Part shown: piece after piece, positions 1-10,873 of the stretch
How the letters are laid out: each line of letters starts with the position of its first letter
Numbering within the stretch: position 1 is the first letter of the stretch
From: Aestuariirhabdus litorea
GTDB taxonomy: Bacteria > Pseudomonadota > Gammaproteobacteria > Pseudomonadales > Aestuariirhabdaceae
DNA length: 64,000 bases
Assembly: GCF_003864255.1 (NCBI RefSeq)
Contig: NZ_QWEZ01000001.1
Coordinates: forward strand, 1,302,001-1,366,000
Direction: 5' to 3'
Notes under the pieces: generated by a model
The model's database searches: none
The model's input: only the letters and a program-made list of their open reading frames with translations
What the model was told of the DNA's origin: nothing
Position numbers and translations under genes: made by a program

Positions 1-1179
<1,179 letters not shown>

Positions 1180-1192
1180 ACCGTCACCCAGT

Positions 1193-1223
1193 AAAAAGCC
1201 GGAGCTTGTCTCCGGCTTTTTAT
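1193..1223 (+). terminator. Rho-independent terminator of fadA
   Basis: Twelve-base perfect stem (AAAAAGCCGGAG, 1193-1204) with loop CTTGT and complement CTCCGGCTTTTT (1210-1221), ending in a T run. It closes the fadA transcript and separates it from the DUF1653 gene. The A-rich left arm could let it work in both directions, but no gene faces it from the right. Confidence 0.9.
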
Positions 1224-1237
1224 TTGCAGGCTAAAAA

Positions 1238-1459
1238 ATGAAAGATTTAAAGCTCGGCGTCTATCGCCATTACAAAGGTAATGAATACCTGGTTCACGGC
1301 GTTGCCCGCCACTCTGAAACCGAGGAGTATCTGGTGCTCTACCAGCCACTCTATGGGGACCGGGAGCTCTGGGTTCGGCCTCTGGATATGTTTACTTCCG
1401 AGGTGGTGAGTGAGGGGCATTCTTGCCTTCGCTTCACCTGGATCAGGGAAAAACCCTAA
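1238..1459 (+). CDS. DUF1653 domain protein
   Basis: Small 73-residue protein of the DUF1653 family, seen from its layout: an N-terminal GVYRHYKGNEY segment, a central YLVLYQPLYGD strand pair and a C-terminal WVRPLDMF. Function is unknown; the family is cytosolic and looks like a small all-beta domain. There is no signal peptide or membrane segment. It starts 15 bp after the fadA terminator, so it probably has its own promoter or depends on read-through. The same position between fadA and topA is conserved in pseudomonads as far as I recall. Confidence 0.85.
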   Translation: MKDLKLGVYRHYKGNEYLVHGVARHSETEEYLVLYQPLYGDRELWVRPLDMFTSEVVSEGHSCLRFTWIREKP

Positions 1460-1602
1460 CATTTTCATTGTCATGTGAAGGGGCTTTCTTCTTGACCCCT
1501 GCAAAGTCTGCCCTTATATATGTCGCAACTTTGCTAAAAAAGCAGTATTTAGGTGCTATCGGATAGGGTGGCACATTCCATTAGCCATGAAGTCAGGATT
1601 CT

Positions 1603-4245
1603 ATGGGTAAATCATTAGTTATCGTCGAGTCTCCCGCGAAAGCCAAAACCATCAATAAATACCTTGGTCGGAATTTTATTGTGAAGTCCAGCGTGGGCCA
1701 TATTCGAGATCTCCCCACCAGTGGTGGCGCGCGCAAACCGGTGGATGCCAAGGCGCGTGCCAAGTCGGCCGCGATAACACGTAAACTCAGCCCGGAGGCA
1801 AAGGCTGAGCACAAGCAGAAAAAGGCGCGTGAGCAGCTGATTGCCCGAATGGGGGTGGATCCTGAGCATGGCTGGACCGCCAACTACCAGGTCCTGCCCG
1901 GCAAGGAGAAGGTTGTCGACGAGCTGCGTCGACTGGCCAAAGATGCTGACCAGATCTATCTCGCGACCGATTTGGATCGCGAGGGGGAGGCGATTGCCTG
2001 GCACCTGCGTGAAGCGATTGGTGGGGATGAAAGCAAGTATCGCCGCGTTGTCTTCAACGAAATTACCAAAAAGGCCATACAGGAGGCCTTCGAAGAGCCC
2101 TCCACGCTCGACATGAATCGCGTCAATGCCCAGCAGGCTCGCCGCTTTCTGGACCGGGTAGTGGGTTATATGGTTTCTCCACTGCTGTGGGCAAAAATTG
2201 CCCGTGGCTTGTCAGCAGGGCGAGTGCAGTCGGTAGCCGTCAAACTGGTGGTTGAACGTGAGCGTGAAATTCGTGCTTTTGTACCGGAGGAGTTTTGGGA
2301 GGTAGATGCTGACTGTACCACTCAGGCTGGCGCAGCGCTCAAGCTTGACGTTAGCAAGCACCAGGGTTCAGGGTTCAGGCCGACCAGTAAAGAGCAAACC
2401 GATCAGGCGCTGGCAATCCTCAAAGATGCCCACTACGAGGTTTCACGGGTGGAAGAAAAGCCCACCTCAACCAAACCCAATCCGCCCTTCATTACCTCCA
2501 CTTTGCAGCAGGCGGCCAGTACGCGCCTGGGCTTTAGCGTGAAAAAAACCATGATGCTGGCCCAGCGTCTCTATGAGGCGGGTCACATCACCTATATGCG
2601 TACCGACTCGACCAACCTCAGTGAAGAGGCTGTGTCGGCCTGTCGTGACTTTATAGCGAGTGAATATGGGGCCGAGTACTTACCTGATCAACCGGTGCGC
2701 TATAGCAGCAAAGAGGGGGCACAGGAGGCGCATGAGGCGATCCGTCCCTCATCCGTCACCACGCAAGCCTCTATGCTAAAGGAGGTGGAGCCCGATGCGG
2801 CACGGCTTTACGATCTGATCTGGCGACAGTTCGTCGCCTGCCAGACCAACCCTGCGCGATACCTGAGTACCAGTGTTGTCGTGGCAGCCGGTGACTACGA
2901 GTTGCGGACCAAGGGGCGCGTGCTCCTGTTTGATGGCTACACCCGTATTCTGCCTACGGCCGGTAAAAAGGGGGAGGATGTGATCCTTCCAAAGCTTAGC
3001 CAGGGAGAGGGCCTTAGCCTTCGGCAGCTCAATCCCGCACAACACTATACCAAACCACCGGCCCGCTTCAGCGAGGCCGCATTGGTTCGCGAATTGGAAA
3101 AACGGGGGATCGGACGCCCCTCCACCTATGCCTCCATTATTTCCACTATTCAGGATCGGGGTTATGCCTCCATCAAGCAGAAGCGCTTTTACGCTGAAAA
3201 GATGGGAGACATTGTTACTGACCGCCTTACCGAATCCTTCACGGACCTGCTCGACTATGGCTTTACCGCGCGCATGGAGGAGGGCCTTGATGAGGTAGCT
3301 GAAGGGCAGTTTGACTGGAAAGCCCTACTTGACGATTTTTATCGGAATTTCAGTGAACGCCTGGTCGAAGCAGAGAATAGCGACCAGGGAATGCGCTCAA
3401 ACCAGCCCACGCCGACCGATATTCCCTGCAGTGACTGCGGCCGTCCCATGCAGATCAGGACCGCGAGCACGGGGGTCTTTTTGGGCTGTTCGGGATACGC
3501 ATTGCCTCCCAAGGAGCGCTGCAAAAATACGGTTAACCTGATCCCCGGAGAAGAGGTCATCGCCCTTGACGACGACGAGGCTGAGGTTAAAGCGTTGCGT
3601 GCAAAGCACCGCTGTACCCTGTGCGGTACCGCAATGGAAAGCTACCTGATTGATGAGAGCCGGAAGCTTCACGTCTGTGGAAATAACCCTGACTGTGCGG
3701 GTTATGAGGTCGAGCAGGGGCAGTACAAGATAAAGGGATACGAAGGGCCAGTCCTTGAGTGCGATAAGTGCGGCGCCCAAATGGAATTGAAGACCGGGCG
3801 TTTCGGCAAGTATTTTGGCTGCACCGGACCGGAGTGCAAGAACACCCGCAAGCTATTGCGCAGCGGTGAAGCGGCTCCGCCCAAAATGGACCCGATACCC
3901 ATGCCTGAGCTGGCCTGCGAAAAGGTCGAGGATACCTATGTATTGCGTGATGGGGCCGCGGGCCTGTTTCTGGCAGCCAGCCAGTTCCCTAAAAACCGGG
4001 AAACTCGCGCCCCCCTGGTGGCTGAGCTGCTCCCGCACCAGGCTGAACTTGATCCGAAATACCATTTCCTGCTCGATGCTCCGCGGCAAGACCCCGATGG
4101 CAACCCGGCCATTATCCGTTACAGCCGAAAAACCAAGGAGCAATATGTCATGAGCGAGGTCAAGGGCAGGGCATCCGGCTGGCGTGCGACCTTTAAAGGC
4201 GGGGTGTGGGTCGAAGAGGGCGCTCCGCGGAAAAGTAAATCGTGA
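1603..4245 (+). CDS. topA: DNA topoisomerase I (type IA)
   Basis: Relaxes negatively supercoiled DNA through a 5'-phosphotyrosine intermediate. The N-terminal Toprim domain has E9 and the metal-binding D123-x-D125-x-E127 ([10 protein letters not shown]). The active-site tyrosine is Y331 in [10 protein letters not shown]. The C-terminal part after about residue 605 has at least three zinc-ribbon repeats opening with CSDCG, CTLCG and CDKCG. At 880 residues it is close to the usual length for the group. The ATG at 1603 gives [16 protein letters not shown], the conserved family start. It overlaps the next gene by four bases (GTGA), so the two are probably translationally coupled. Confidence 0.97.
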   Translation: MGKSLVIVESPAKAKTINKYLGRNFIVKSSVGHIRDLPTSGGARKPVDAKARAKSAAITRKLSPEAKAEHKQKKAREQLIARMGVDPEHGWTANYQVLPGKEKVVDELRRLAKDADQIYLATDLDREGEAIAWHLREAIGGDESKYRRVVFNEITKKAIQEAFEEPSTLDMNRVNAQQARRFLDRVVGYMVSPLLWAKIARGLSAGRVQSVAVKLVVEREREIRAFVPEEFWEVDADCTTQAGAALKLDVSKHQGSGFRPTSKEQTDQALAILKDAHYEVSRVEEKPTSTKPNPPFITSTLQQAASTRLGFSVKKTMMLAQRLYEAGHITYMRTDSTNLSEEAVSACRDFIASEYGAEYLPDQPVRYSSKEGAQEAHEAIRPSSVTTQASMLKEVEPDAARLYDLIWRQFVACQTNPARYLSTSVVVAAGDYELRTKGRVLLFDGYTRILPTAGKKGEDVILPKLSQGEGLSLRQLNPAQHYTKPPARFSEAALVRELEKRGIGRPSTYASIISTIQDRGYASIKQKRFYAEKMGDIVTDRLTESFTDLLDYGFTARMEEGLDEVAEGQFDWKALLDDFYRNFSERLVEAENSDQGMRSNQPTPTDIPCSDCGRPMQIRTASTGVFLGCSGYALPPKERCKNTVNLIPGEEVIALDDDEAEVKALRAKHRCTLCGTAMESYLIDESRKLHVCGNNPDCAGYEVEQGQYKIKGYEGPVLECDKCGAQMELKTGRFGKYFGCTGPECKNTRKLLRSGEAAPPKMDPIPMPELACEKVEDTYVLRDGAAGLFLAASQFPKNRETRAPLVAELLPHQAELDPKYHFLLDAPRQDPDGNPAIIRYSRKTKEQYVMSEVKGRASGWRATFKGGVWVEEGAPRKSKS

Positions 4246-4700
4246 GTGATTCCACCAAGGTGACCAACCGCTCGCTGCATCAGGTGTGGCTGATGCTGGA
4301 GCAGTGGTCATCGCTTGATTTGAAGTCGGGGTCCCCGCTCGGTAATGCCTTTGCTGAAGCGCTTTTGTGTCTGCTAAACAGGGCCTTTAACGCCCTCTGC
4401 GCAGAACTGGCAGCGGGCTGCGGGTATCGGGGGGAGTGCGCACAACTTGAACAGGTATGCGCTGAGCTGGCCGCGCAAGGTCAAACCAGTCCAGAGCTGA
4501 TGGAGCTGCTGTCTCTGGCACAAGCCCCCCGGGGTTGGCTATCCCAGATGCTTCATGCCCGTGTCCGCTACGAGGATACGGCCAGTGGTGCTCTCACTAT
4601 CGCGGTCGGTGGAGGTCTGGATGCGGAACAGTGCCGTGACTGGCATCGCCACCTCAGCCAGCTGGCAGCTCGCTTGAGGGAATCCTCGGCACACTGGTAG
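4242..4700 (+). CDS. DUF6586-like hypothetical protein
   Basis: A 152-residue, mainly helical cytosolic protein without signal peptide, resembling the DUF6586 family (N-terminal [15 protein letters not shown]). The GTG start overlaps the topA stop in GTGA. Composition is rich in Ala, Leu and Cys. Function is unknown; its coupling to topA and position before lexA is shared with Pseudomonas, which suggests a conserved but uncharacterised partner of the topA locus. Assignment to the exact family is from memory of the N-terminal motif. Confidence 0.75.
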   Translation: MSDSTKVTNRSLHQVWLMLEQWSSLDLKSGSPLGNAFAEALLCLLNRAFNALCAELAAGCGYRGECAQLEQVCAELAAQGQTSPELMELLSLAQAPRGWLSQMLHARVRYEDTASGALTIAVGGGLDAEQCRDWHRHLSQLAARLRESSAHW

Positions 4701-4766
4701 TGGCGCTGTAGTGGTGAGGGGCGGAAAGTGATAGACTAGTCGTCCACTCAAGCGAGAGTCGTGATC

Positions 4767-4997
4767 ATGCCCGCATCTTATTTGGAAATTGTTGAACTCC
4801 CCACCGGTGAGATCGTACTTCAGCGCTCCGACGATGAAGAGCCGCTGGTGACGATTGACTTCTCCGAGGAGGCCAAGCTGTTCCTGCAAGAGGGGCATGT
4901 CGAAGTGGCCAAGGCGATGATCAATGCTGGCATTGCGGTAGTCGGAAGCATGGCAGAAAATCCCTCTGCAATGGAAGCCCCCCGTACCGTCCATTGA
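4767..4997 (+). CDS. Small conserved hypothetical protein
   Basis: A 76-residue acidic protein beginning MPASYLEIVELPTGEIVLQR. An in-frame GTG at 4761 would add two residues, but the purine-rich AGCGAGAG at 4751-4758 is well spaced only for the ATG at 4767. No signal peptide, membrane helix or known motif is visible; the sequence alternates short beta-like segments with an amphipathic helix (EEAKLFLQEGHVEVAKAMINAG). In the corresponding Pseudomonas region a protein of similar size lies before sulA-lexA. Function unknown. Confidence 0.75.
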   Translation: MPASYLEIVELPTGEIVLQRSDDEEPLVTIDFSEEAKLFLQEGHVEVAKAMINAGIAVVGSMAENPSAMEAPRTVH

Positions 4998-5074
4998 TGG
5001 CCTATTGAGCCCCTTGACCCTGGTGGCGCTAAACCATCAGGGACCTTATCTCTTTTCTCTATGACGATCTGCGG

Positions 5075-5674
5075 CTAACGCCGGATCACACCAACACTTA
5101 ACCCCTCAATCTCGAAGTGATCCTGGGACAGGTCGATCTCGATCGGTGCAAACTCTTCGTTTTCCGGGAACAGGGTGACCCGGTTCCGGGTTTTGTGGAA
5201 CCGCTTTACCGTCACCTCATCCTCTACCCGGGCAACCACAATCTGCCCGTTTCGAACGTTCTGGGTTTTGTGAACGGCGAGCAGGTCGCCATCCATGATG
5301 CCAATATCTCGCATGCTTTCACCCCGCACCCGCAGCAGGTAATCCGCGCTGGGGCTGAAGAAGTCGGGCTTAACCGGGCAGTGCTCCTCGATATGTTCGA
5401 TGGCCAGAATAGGGCTTCCGGCGGCCACCTGGCCCACAATAGGTAACCCCTCCTGCTCACGGGTGTCCGGGATTCGAATACCGCGGGAGGCTCCCGGTAT
5501 AATTTCAATGGCCTGTTTGCGCGCCAGGGCTTTGAGGTGCTCTTCGGCGGCATTGGGTGACTTGAAACCCAGCTCTTTCGCGATCTCTGCTCGGGTAGGG
5601 GGGAAACCGCTATCCTCCAGGTAGGACTTGATGAATGCCAGAATCTCAGCCTGTCGTGCCGTCAGTTTTTGCAT
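5075..5674 (-). CDS. lexA: SOS-response transcriptional repressor LexA
   Basis: Represses SOS genes and inactivates itself by RecA-stimulated autoproteolysis. The N-terminal winged helix-turn-helix covers about residues 1-70 ([24 protein letters not shown]). The self-cleavage bond lies at A85-G86 in QVAAGSPIL. The Ser-Lys dyad is S120 (VRGESM) and K157 (EVTVKRFH). The 199-residue length is typical. Two perfect SOS boxes lie just upstream, so it should repress itself. In Pseudomonas sulA sits beside lexA; here the 4998-5074 gap on its downstream side holds no sulA and the upstream side is psrA. Confidence 0.98.
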   Translation of the reverse strand: MQKLTARQAEILAFIKSYLEDSGFPPTRAEIAKELGFKSPNAAEEHLKALARKQAIEIIPGASRGIRIPDTREQEGLPIVGQVAAGSPILAIEHIEEHCPVKPDFFSPSADYLLRVRGESMRDIGIMDGDLLAVHKTQNVRNGQIVVARVEDEVTVKRFHKTRNRVTLFPENEEFAPIEIDLSQDHFEIEGLSVGVIRR

Positions 5675-5686
5675 GGACCTACCTTT

Positions 5687-5702
5687 CTGTGAATTTATAC
5701 AG
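5687..5702. promoter_or_regulatory. SOS box (LexA operator) 1, lexA-proximal
   Basis: CTGT-N8-ACAG with AT-rich centre (CTGTGAATTTATACAG), an exact match to the gammaproteobacterial LexA consensus. It ends 13 bp upstream of the lexA start codon, between promoter and gene, where bound LexA would block its own transcription. Confidence 0.93.
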
Positions 5703-5705
5703 TAA

Positions 5706-5721
5706 CTGTCATTATATACAG
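5706..5721. promoter_or_regulatory. SOS box (LexA operator) 2, overlapping the lexA -10
   Basis: A second exact CTGT-N8-ACAG (CTGTCATTATATACAG), three bases from the first. On the minus strand it contains TATAAT (5716-5711), 16 bp downstream of TTGCGA (5738-5733), a good sigma-70 promoter for lexA. Tandem boxes allow cooperative autorepression, as at Escherichia coli lexA. Confidence 0.93.
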
Positions 5722-5788
5722 TTTATCCCCTGTCGCAAACGCACACACTGCACGCTTCTGGTTTTGGGGCGCTAAGGTCCTGTAATGA

Positions 5789-5819
5789 TTGACATTGCGG
5801 GAATGCAAACGTATGTTTG
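5789..5819 (+). promoter_or_regulatory. psrA promoter with overlapping PsrA operator
   Basis: A consensus -35 TTGACA (5789-5794), a 17 bp spacer and TATGTT (5812-5817) form a sigma-70 promoter. CAAACGTATGTTTG (5806-5819) covers the -10 and exactly fits the PsrA consensus (G/C)AAAC-N2-4-GTTTG(C/G) known from Pseudomonas. This implies autorepression. The transcript should begin near 5824. Confidence 0.85.
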
Positions 5820-5858
5820 AAACGACCGTACACAAACATAGATGCAAGAATAACAACG

Positions 5859-6488
5859 ATGGCTCAATCCAAAACCGTAGTTCGAATCTTGGATGCAGCA
5901 GAGCAGCTGTTCGCAGAAAAAGGTTTTTCCGAAACATCCCTTCGAACCATAACCGGTCAGGCAGGAGTCAACCTGGCTGCAGTCAATTACCATTTCGGCT
6001 CTAAAAAGGCGCTCATTCAAGCGGTCTTCGCCCGTTTTCTGGACCCCTTCTGTGCTTTGCTGGATGCCGAGCTTGAGCGGGTTGAGCAGCAGGGCAGCCT
6101 GGATTCCGCTAATGTTGAGGAGCACCTGAAGCTACTGGTCGATACCCTGCTGCGGGTAGAGTCTCGTTCCGAAAACGATCTGTCCGTCTTTATGCGGCTA
6201 CTGGGCTTGGCTTTCTCCCAGTCACAAGGGCATCTGCGCCGTTATATGCGTGAAACCTATTCGGGCGTGTTCAATCGCTACATGAGGCTGCTAACCGCCT
6301 CCACCCCGAACCTTACCCCTGCCGAGCTCTACTGGCGCGTTAACTTTATGCTGGGAAGCCTTGCGTTTACCATGTCTGGCTTCAGTGCCATGCAGGCGAT
6401 CTCCGAGCGTGACTATAATGAGAAACCCTCGGTGGCTACCATTCTTTATCGAATGGTTCCCTTTCTCGCATCAGGGCTTCGACACTAG
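5859..6488 (+). CDS. psrA: TetR-family regulator PsrA
   Basis: Fatty-acid-responsive TetR repressor and activator; in Pseudomonas it controls itself, rpoS and beta-oxidation genes. The N-terminal helix-turn-helix is at about residues 25-47 (SLRTITGQAGVNLAAVNYHFGSKKALI) and is nearly identical to PsrA of Pseudomonas as I remember it. The C-terminal helical ligand domain is normal; total 209 residues. An in-frame ATG at 5817 would add 14 residues but lies inside the -10 region and operator, so the ATG at 5859 (MAQSKTVVRILDAAEQLF) is chosen. It is transcribed away from lexA. Confidence 0.92.
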   Translation: MAQSKTVVRILDAAEQLFAEKGFSETSLRTITGQAGVNLAAVNYHFGSKKALIQAVFARFLDPFCALLDAELERVEQQGSLDSANVEEHLKLLVDTLLRVESRSENDLSVFMRLLGLAFSQSQGHLRRYMRETYSGVFNRYMRLLTASTPNLTPAELYWRVNFMLGSLAFTMSGFSAMQAISERDYNEKPSVATILYRMVPFLASGLRH

Positions 6489-6551
6489 CTCAAAGCCCGG
6501 TTTTACTGGCGCAGCTTTTTCAGTACCCTAGCACTCACACAAGGGGGTACT

Positions 6552-7031
6552 TTGACCGTATATATCTCGATTGCACAACAGCAACTTCGCCATGAGCGAA
6601 ATGGCTACCCACCCTTTGTCGCTGCGATATCCACCGCAAGCAAAGGAGCAGGCCAATGCAAAGGGAGCGAGCAGACCCCACTTGGGGTGCATCGTATACG
6701 CGCACTGATTGGGGAGGGGGCACCAGAAAACGCAGTGTTTGTGGGCCGCCGACCTACGGGCGAAATCTACACGCCGGCGCTGGCCCTAAGGTATCCCCGG
6801 CGAGACTGGATACTGACCCGCATTCTCTGGCTTTGTGGCGAAGAGCCCGGCTTTAATCGACTCGGATCGGTAGATTCCATGGCACGTTATATCTATATTC
6901 ACGGCACACCGGACACCGAGCCCATGGGCATCCCCGCATCCCACGGCTGTATTCGCATGCATAACCCGGATCTACTGACCCTCTTTGGGCGTGTGCATAC
7001 CGGGGAAAAAGTAATTATTTCAGACCGCTGA
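6552..7031 (+). CDS. Cytosolic YkuD-domain protein, probable L,D-carboxypeptidase (ElsL-like)
   Basis: A 159-residue single-domain YkuD (L,D-transpeptidase catalytic) protein with the signature H117 in YIHGT and S130-H-G-C133-I-R-M. C133 is the nucleophile. The TTG start at 6552 is preceded by AAGGGGG at 6541-6547. There is no signal peptide, lipobox or membrane helix, so it should stay in the cytoplasm, where a crosslinking transpeptidase has no substrate. Cytosolic YkuD proteins such as ElsL of Acinetobacter baumannii are L,D-carboxypeptidases that trim recycled murein tetrapeptides. The neighbour nagZ works in the same recycling route. The family is certain; the carboxypeptidase role is inferred. 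Confidence 0.85.
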   Translation: MTVYISIAQQQLRHERNGYPPFVAAISTASKGAGQCKGSEQTPLGVHRIRALIGEGAPENAVFVGRRPTGEIYTPALALRYPRRDWILTRILWLCGEEPGFNRLGSVDSMARYIYIHGTPDTEPMGIPASHGCIRMHNPDLLTLFGRVHTGEKVIISDR

Positions 7032-7049
7032 TCATTAGGAGGTAGTGGG

Positions 7050-8064
7050 TTGAGACAGGATCCTGGACCCCTCATGCTGGACCTTGCTGGCTGCGAACTC
7101 AGCCCGCAGGAGCGAGCCTTGTTGGCCCATCCACAGTGTGGAGGGGTCATTCTCTTCACGCGCAATTTCGCGAGCCGAGAGCAGTTAACCCAACTGACCG
7201 GCCAGATCCGACAAGCTAATCCTGCGTTGCTGATCGCCGTCGACCACGAAGGTGGCCGGGTACAGCGCTTTCGCGAGGGTTTTACCCGGCTTCCGCCCAT
7301 GGCGAGCTTTGAAGCGCTTTATAACGTGGCTCCCGAGGAGACCCTCGACCTGCTTAAAGACACCGGGTGGCTACTGGCGACTGAGCTGCTTGCTTGCGGC
7401 GTGGATTTCAGCTTTACGCCGGTTCTGGATCTGGATTTCAAGCGCAGCGATGTGATTGGCGATCGCGCCTTTTCCGCAGATCCGGTGCGGGTGGCGGTGC
7501 TGGCCGGAGCACTCATTGAGGGGATGCACGAAGCGGGGATGCCCGCCACAGGCAAGCATTTCCCGGGGCATGGTTGGGTCACGGCCGACTCCCATATCGC
7601 CATACCGACCGATACGAGAGCGCTCGACAGTATTCGCCGCCAGGACCTTGTCCCCTTCGCCCAGCTTGCCCGCCAGGGTCTGGACGCGGTGATGCCGGCC
7701 CATGTCATCTATGAACAAGTGGATCCATTGCCGGCCGGTTTTTCCCCCTATTGGCTGCAGCAGGTACTGAGGGGTGAGCTTGGCTTTGAGGGGGTGATCT
7801 TCAGTGACGACCTTTCCATGGAGGGGGCCAGTGTTGCCGGTGGCTTCAGTGAGCGCGCCCAGTCGGCCCTCAGTGCCGGCTGCGATATGGTATTGGTCTG
7901 CAATAATCCCGAGGGGGCCCGGGAAGTGCTTGGCTACCTCGAACAAGCAGACCTGACCTTGAGCCCGCGCCTGTCACGGCTAAAGGGGCGCATTGGCCCC
8001 CTTCAGGACCGGTCTCGCCAGCAGCGCACCGCCCAGCGCCTGGCCGAGCTGGAGGAGTGTGCCC

Positions 8065-8072
<8 letters not shown>
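7050..8072 (+). CDS. nagZ: Beta-N-acetylhexosaminidase NagZ (GH3)
   Basis: Cytosolic glycoside hydrolase family 3 enzyme that removes GlcNAc from 1,6-anhydroMurNAc-peptides during peptidoglycan recycling, supplying the AmpR ligand route. It has the family signatures KHFPGHG (169-175), the mobile histidine loop GHGWVTADSH, and the nucleophile D253 in FSDDLSM. The TTG start at 7050 has AGGAGG at 7037-7042. The 340-residue length is normal. It lies 18 bp after the YkuD gene and overlaps the MscS gene by eight bases (ATGAGTGA), so all three are probably cotranscribed. Confidence 0.96.
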
Positions 8073-9920
<1,848 letters not shown>

Positions 9921-9937
9921 TCCACAGAGGGGGTGCC

Positions 9938-10873
9938 TTACTGTACTGGCAGGTCATTCCCGGGGGGTGCCAGGGTGCTTATCTCACTGGCGGGCGCACT
10001 CGCTTCGATAGAAGGCTGCTCAAAGGGGATAAGCCTCACCAGCACGCCCATCACCGGTGAGTCCAGATAGTGCAGTTCTGAACTACGCATCCGGCGGCTT
10101 TGGGTCAGGTCGAAACGCCGCAGTGGCTCATACCCACGCGCTTGAGAGGTCGACGCAGAATCAGGCATGGCCAGTATCTGCTCTTCCGCATTGCTGACGT
10201 AGTCATCGGGTATCTCGGTGGTGAGGCTCTGGAAGGGTTCAAACTCCGTCAGGCTCAAGCGTGTGCGGATATGCAGGTAGCGTTTCAGTGAAAAGCTGAC
10301 TGAACCGGCCAGGGTCGGGCTAGCGCCGTAATAATCTCCACCCTCGATACGGATCCAGGGGGCACTGGAGGACTCAACCAGGGGTTGACGCCAGGCTTGG
10401 TGAAACAGCACCCGGTAGGCCTCACTCTTGTCGAGTCTTTCACGCTGGGTCGTCAGGGTAAATTGATCCGAAGGCAGAAGCATCAATGGTTTGTCCGGCG
10501 CCTGGTTTTTTTTCCCAGTTTCTTCCTCGCGGTTGAGCGGGGGCAGCAGGGGGCTGCCATCAGCCAGCAGGAGTTCGACCAGGGGGGCAGCTTCTTCCCC
10601 GGCAGCCACAGGGGGGGATAGCTCCATTGGTTGCTCCCGGTGCGGGTAGAGATCCTCCTCAAACGGGGACTCCGCTGCGAGACTGTTCTCCTCGCCTGCT
10701 TGGTACTCTTCACTCCAGATTTCATCGCTGTTGGGGTCGATGTGTTCAAAAACGATCATCTCCACCTGAAACCAGCGTTCCTCAGGCGCCTCATTGGCGG
10801 AAACACCGTTAGGGCTGAAATAAAACAGCGCGGCCGCCAAAAGGGCGGGCTTGAGAGTAAAGCGAGTCATCAT
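9938..10873 (-). CDS. csiV: CsiV-family periplasmic protein
   Basis: A 311-residue exported protein with a signal peptide (about residues 1-26, ending NGVSA) and the conserved opening WFQVEMIVFEH. It resembles CsiV, the Vibrio cholerae periplasmic factor needed with LpoA and PBP1a for cell-wall synthesis. The middle is low-complexity and acidic; the C-terminal half contains the conserved RYLHIRTRLSL and LHYLDSPVMGVLVRLIPFE segments. The ATG overlaps the mfd stop (ATGA), so it is translationally coupled to mfd. It converges with mtnP with only 17 bp between the stops and no clear terminator. Confidence 0.85.
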   Translation of the reverse strand: MMTRFTLKPALLAAALFYFSPNGVSANEAPEERWFQVEMIVFEHIDPNSDEIWSEEYQAGEENSLAAESPFEEDLYPHREQPMELSPPVAAGEEAAPLVELLLADGSPLLPPLNREEETGKKNQAPDKPLMLLPSDQFTLTTQRERLDKSEAYRVLFHQAWRQPLVESSSAPWIRIEGGDYYGASPTLAGSVSFSLKRYLHIRTRLSLTEFEPFQSLTTEIPDDYVSNAEEQILAMPDSASTSQARGYEPLRRFDLTQSRRMRSSELHYLDSPVMGVLVRLIPFEQPSIEASAPASEISTLAPPGNDLPVQ

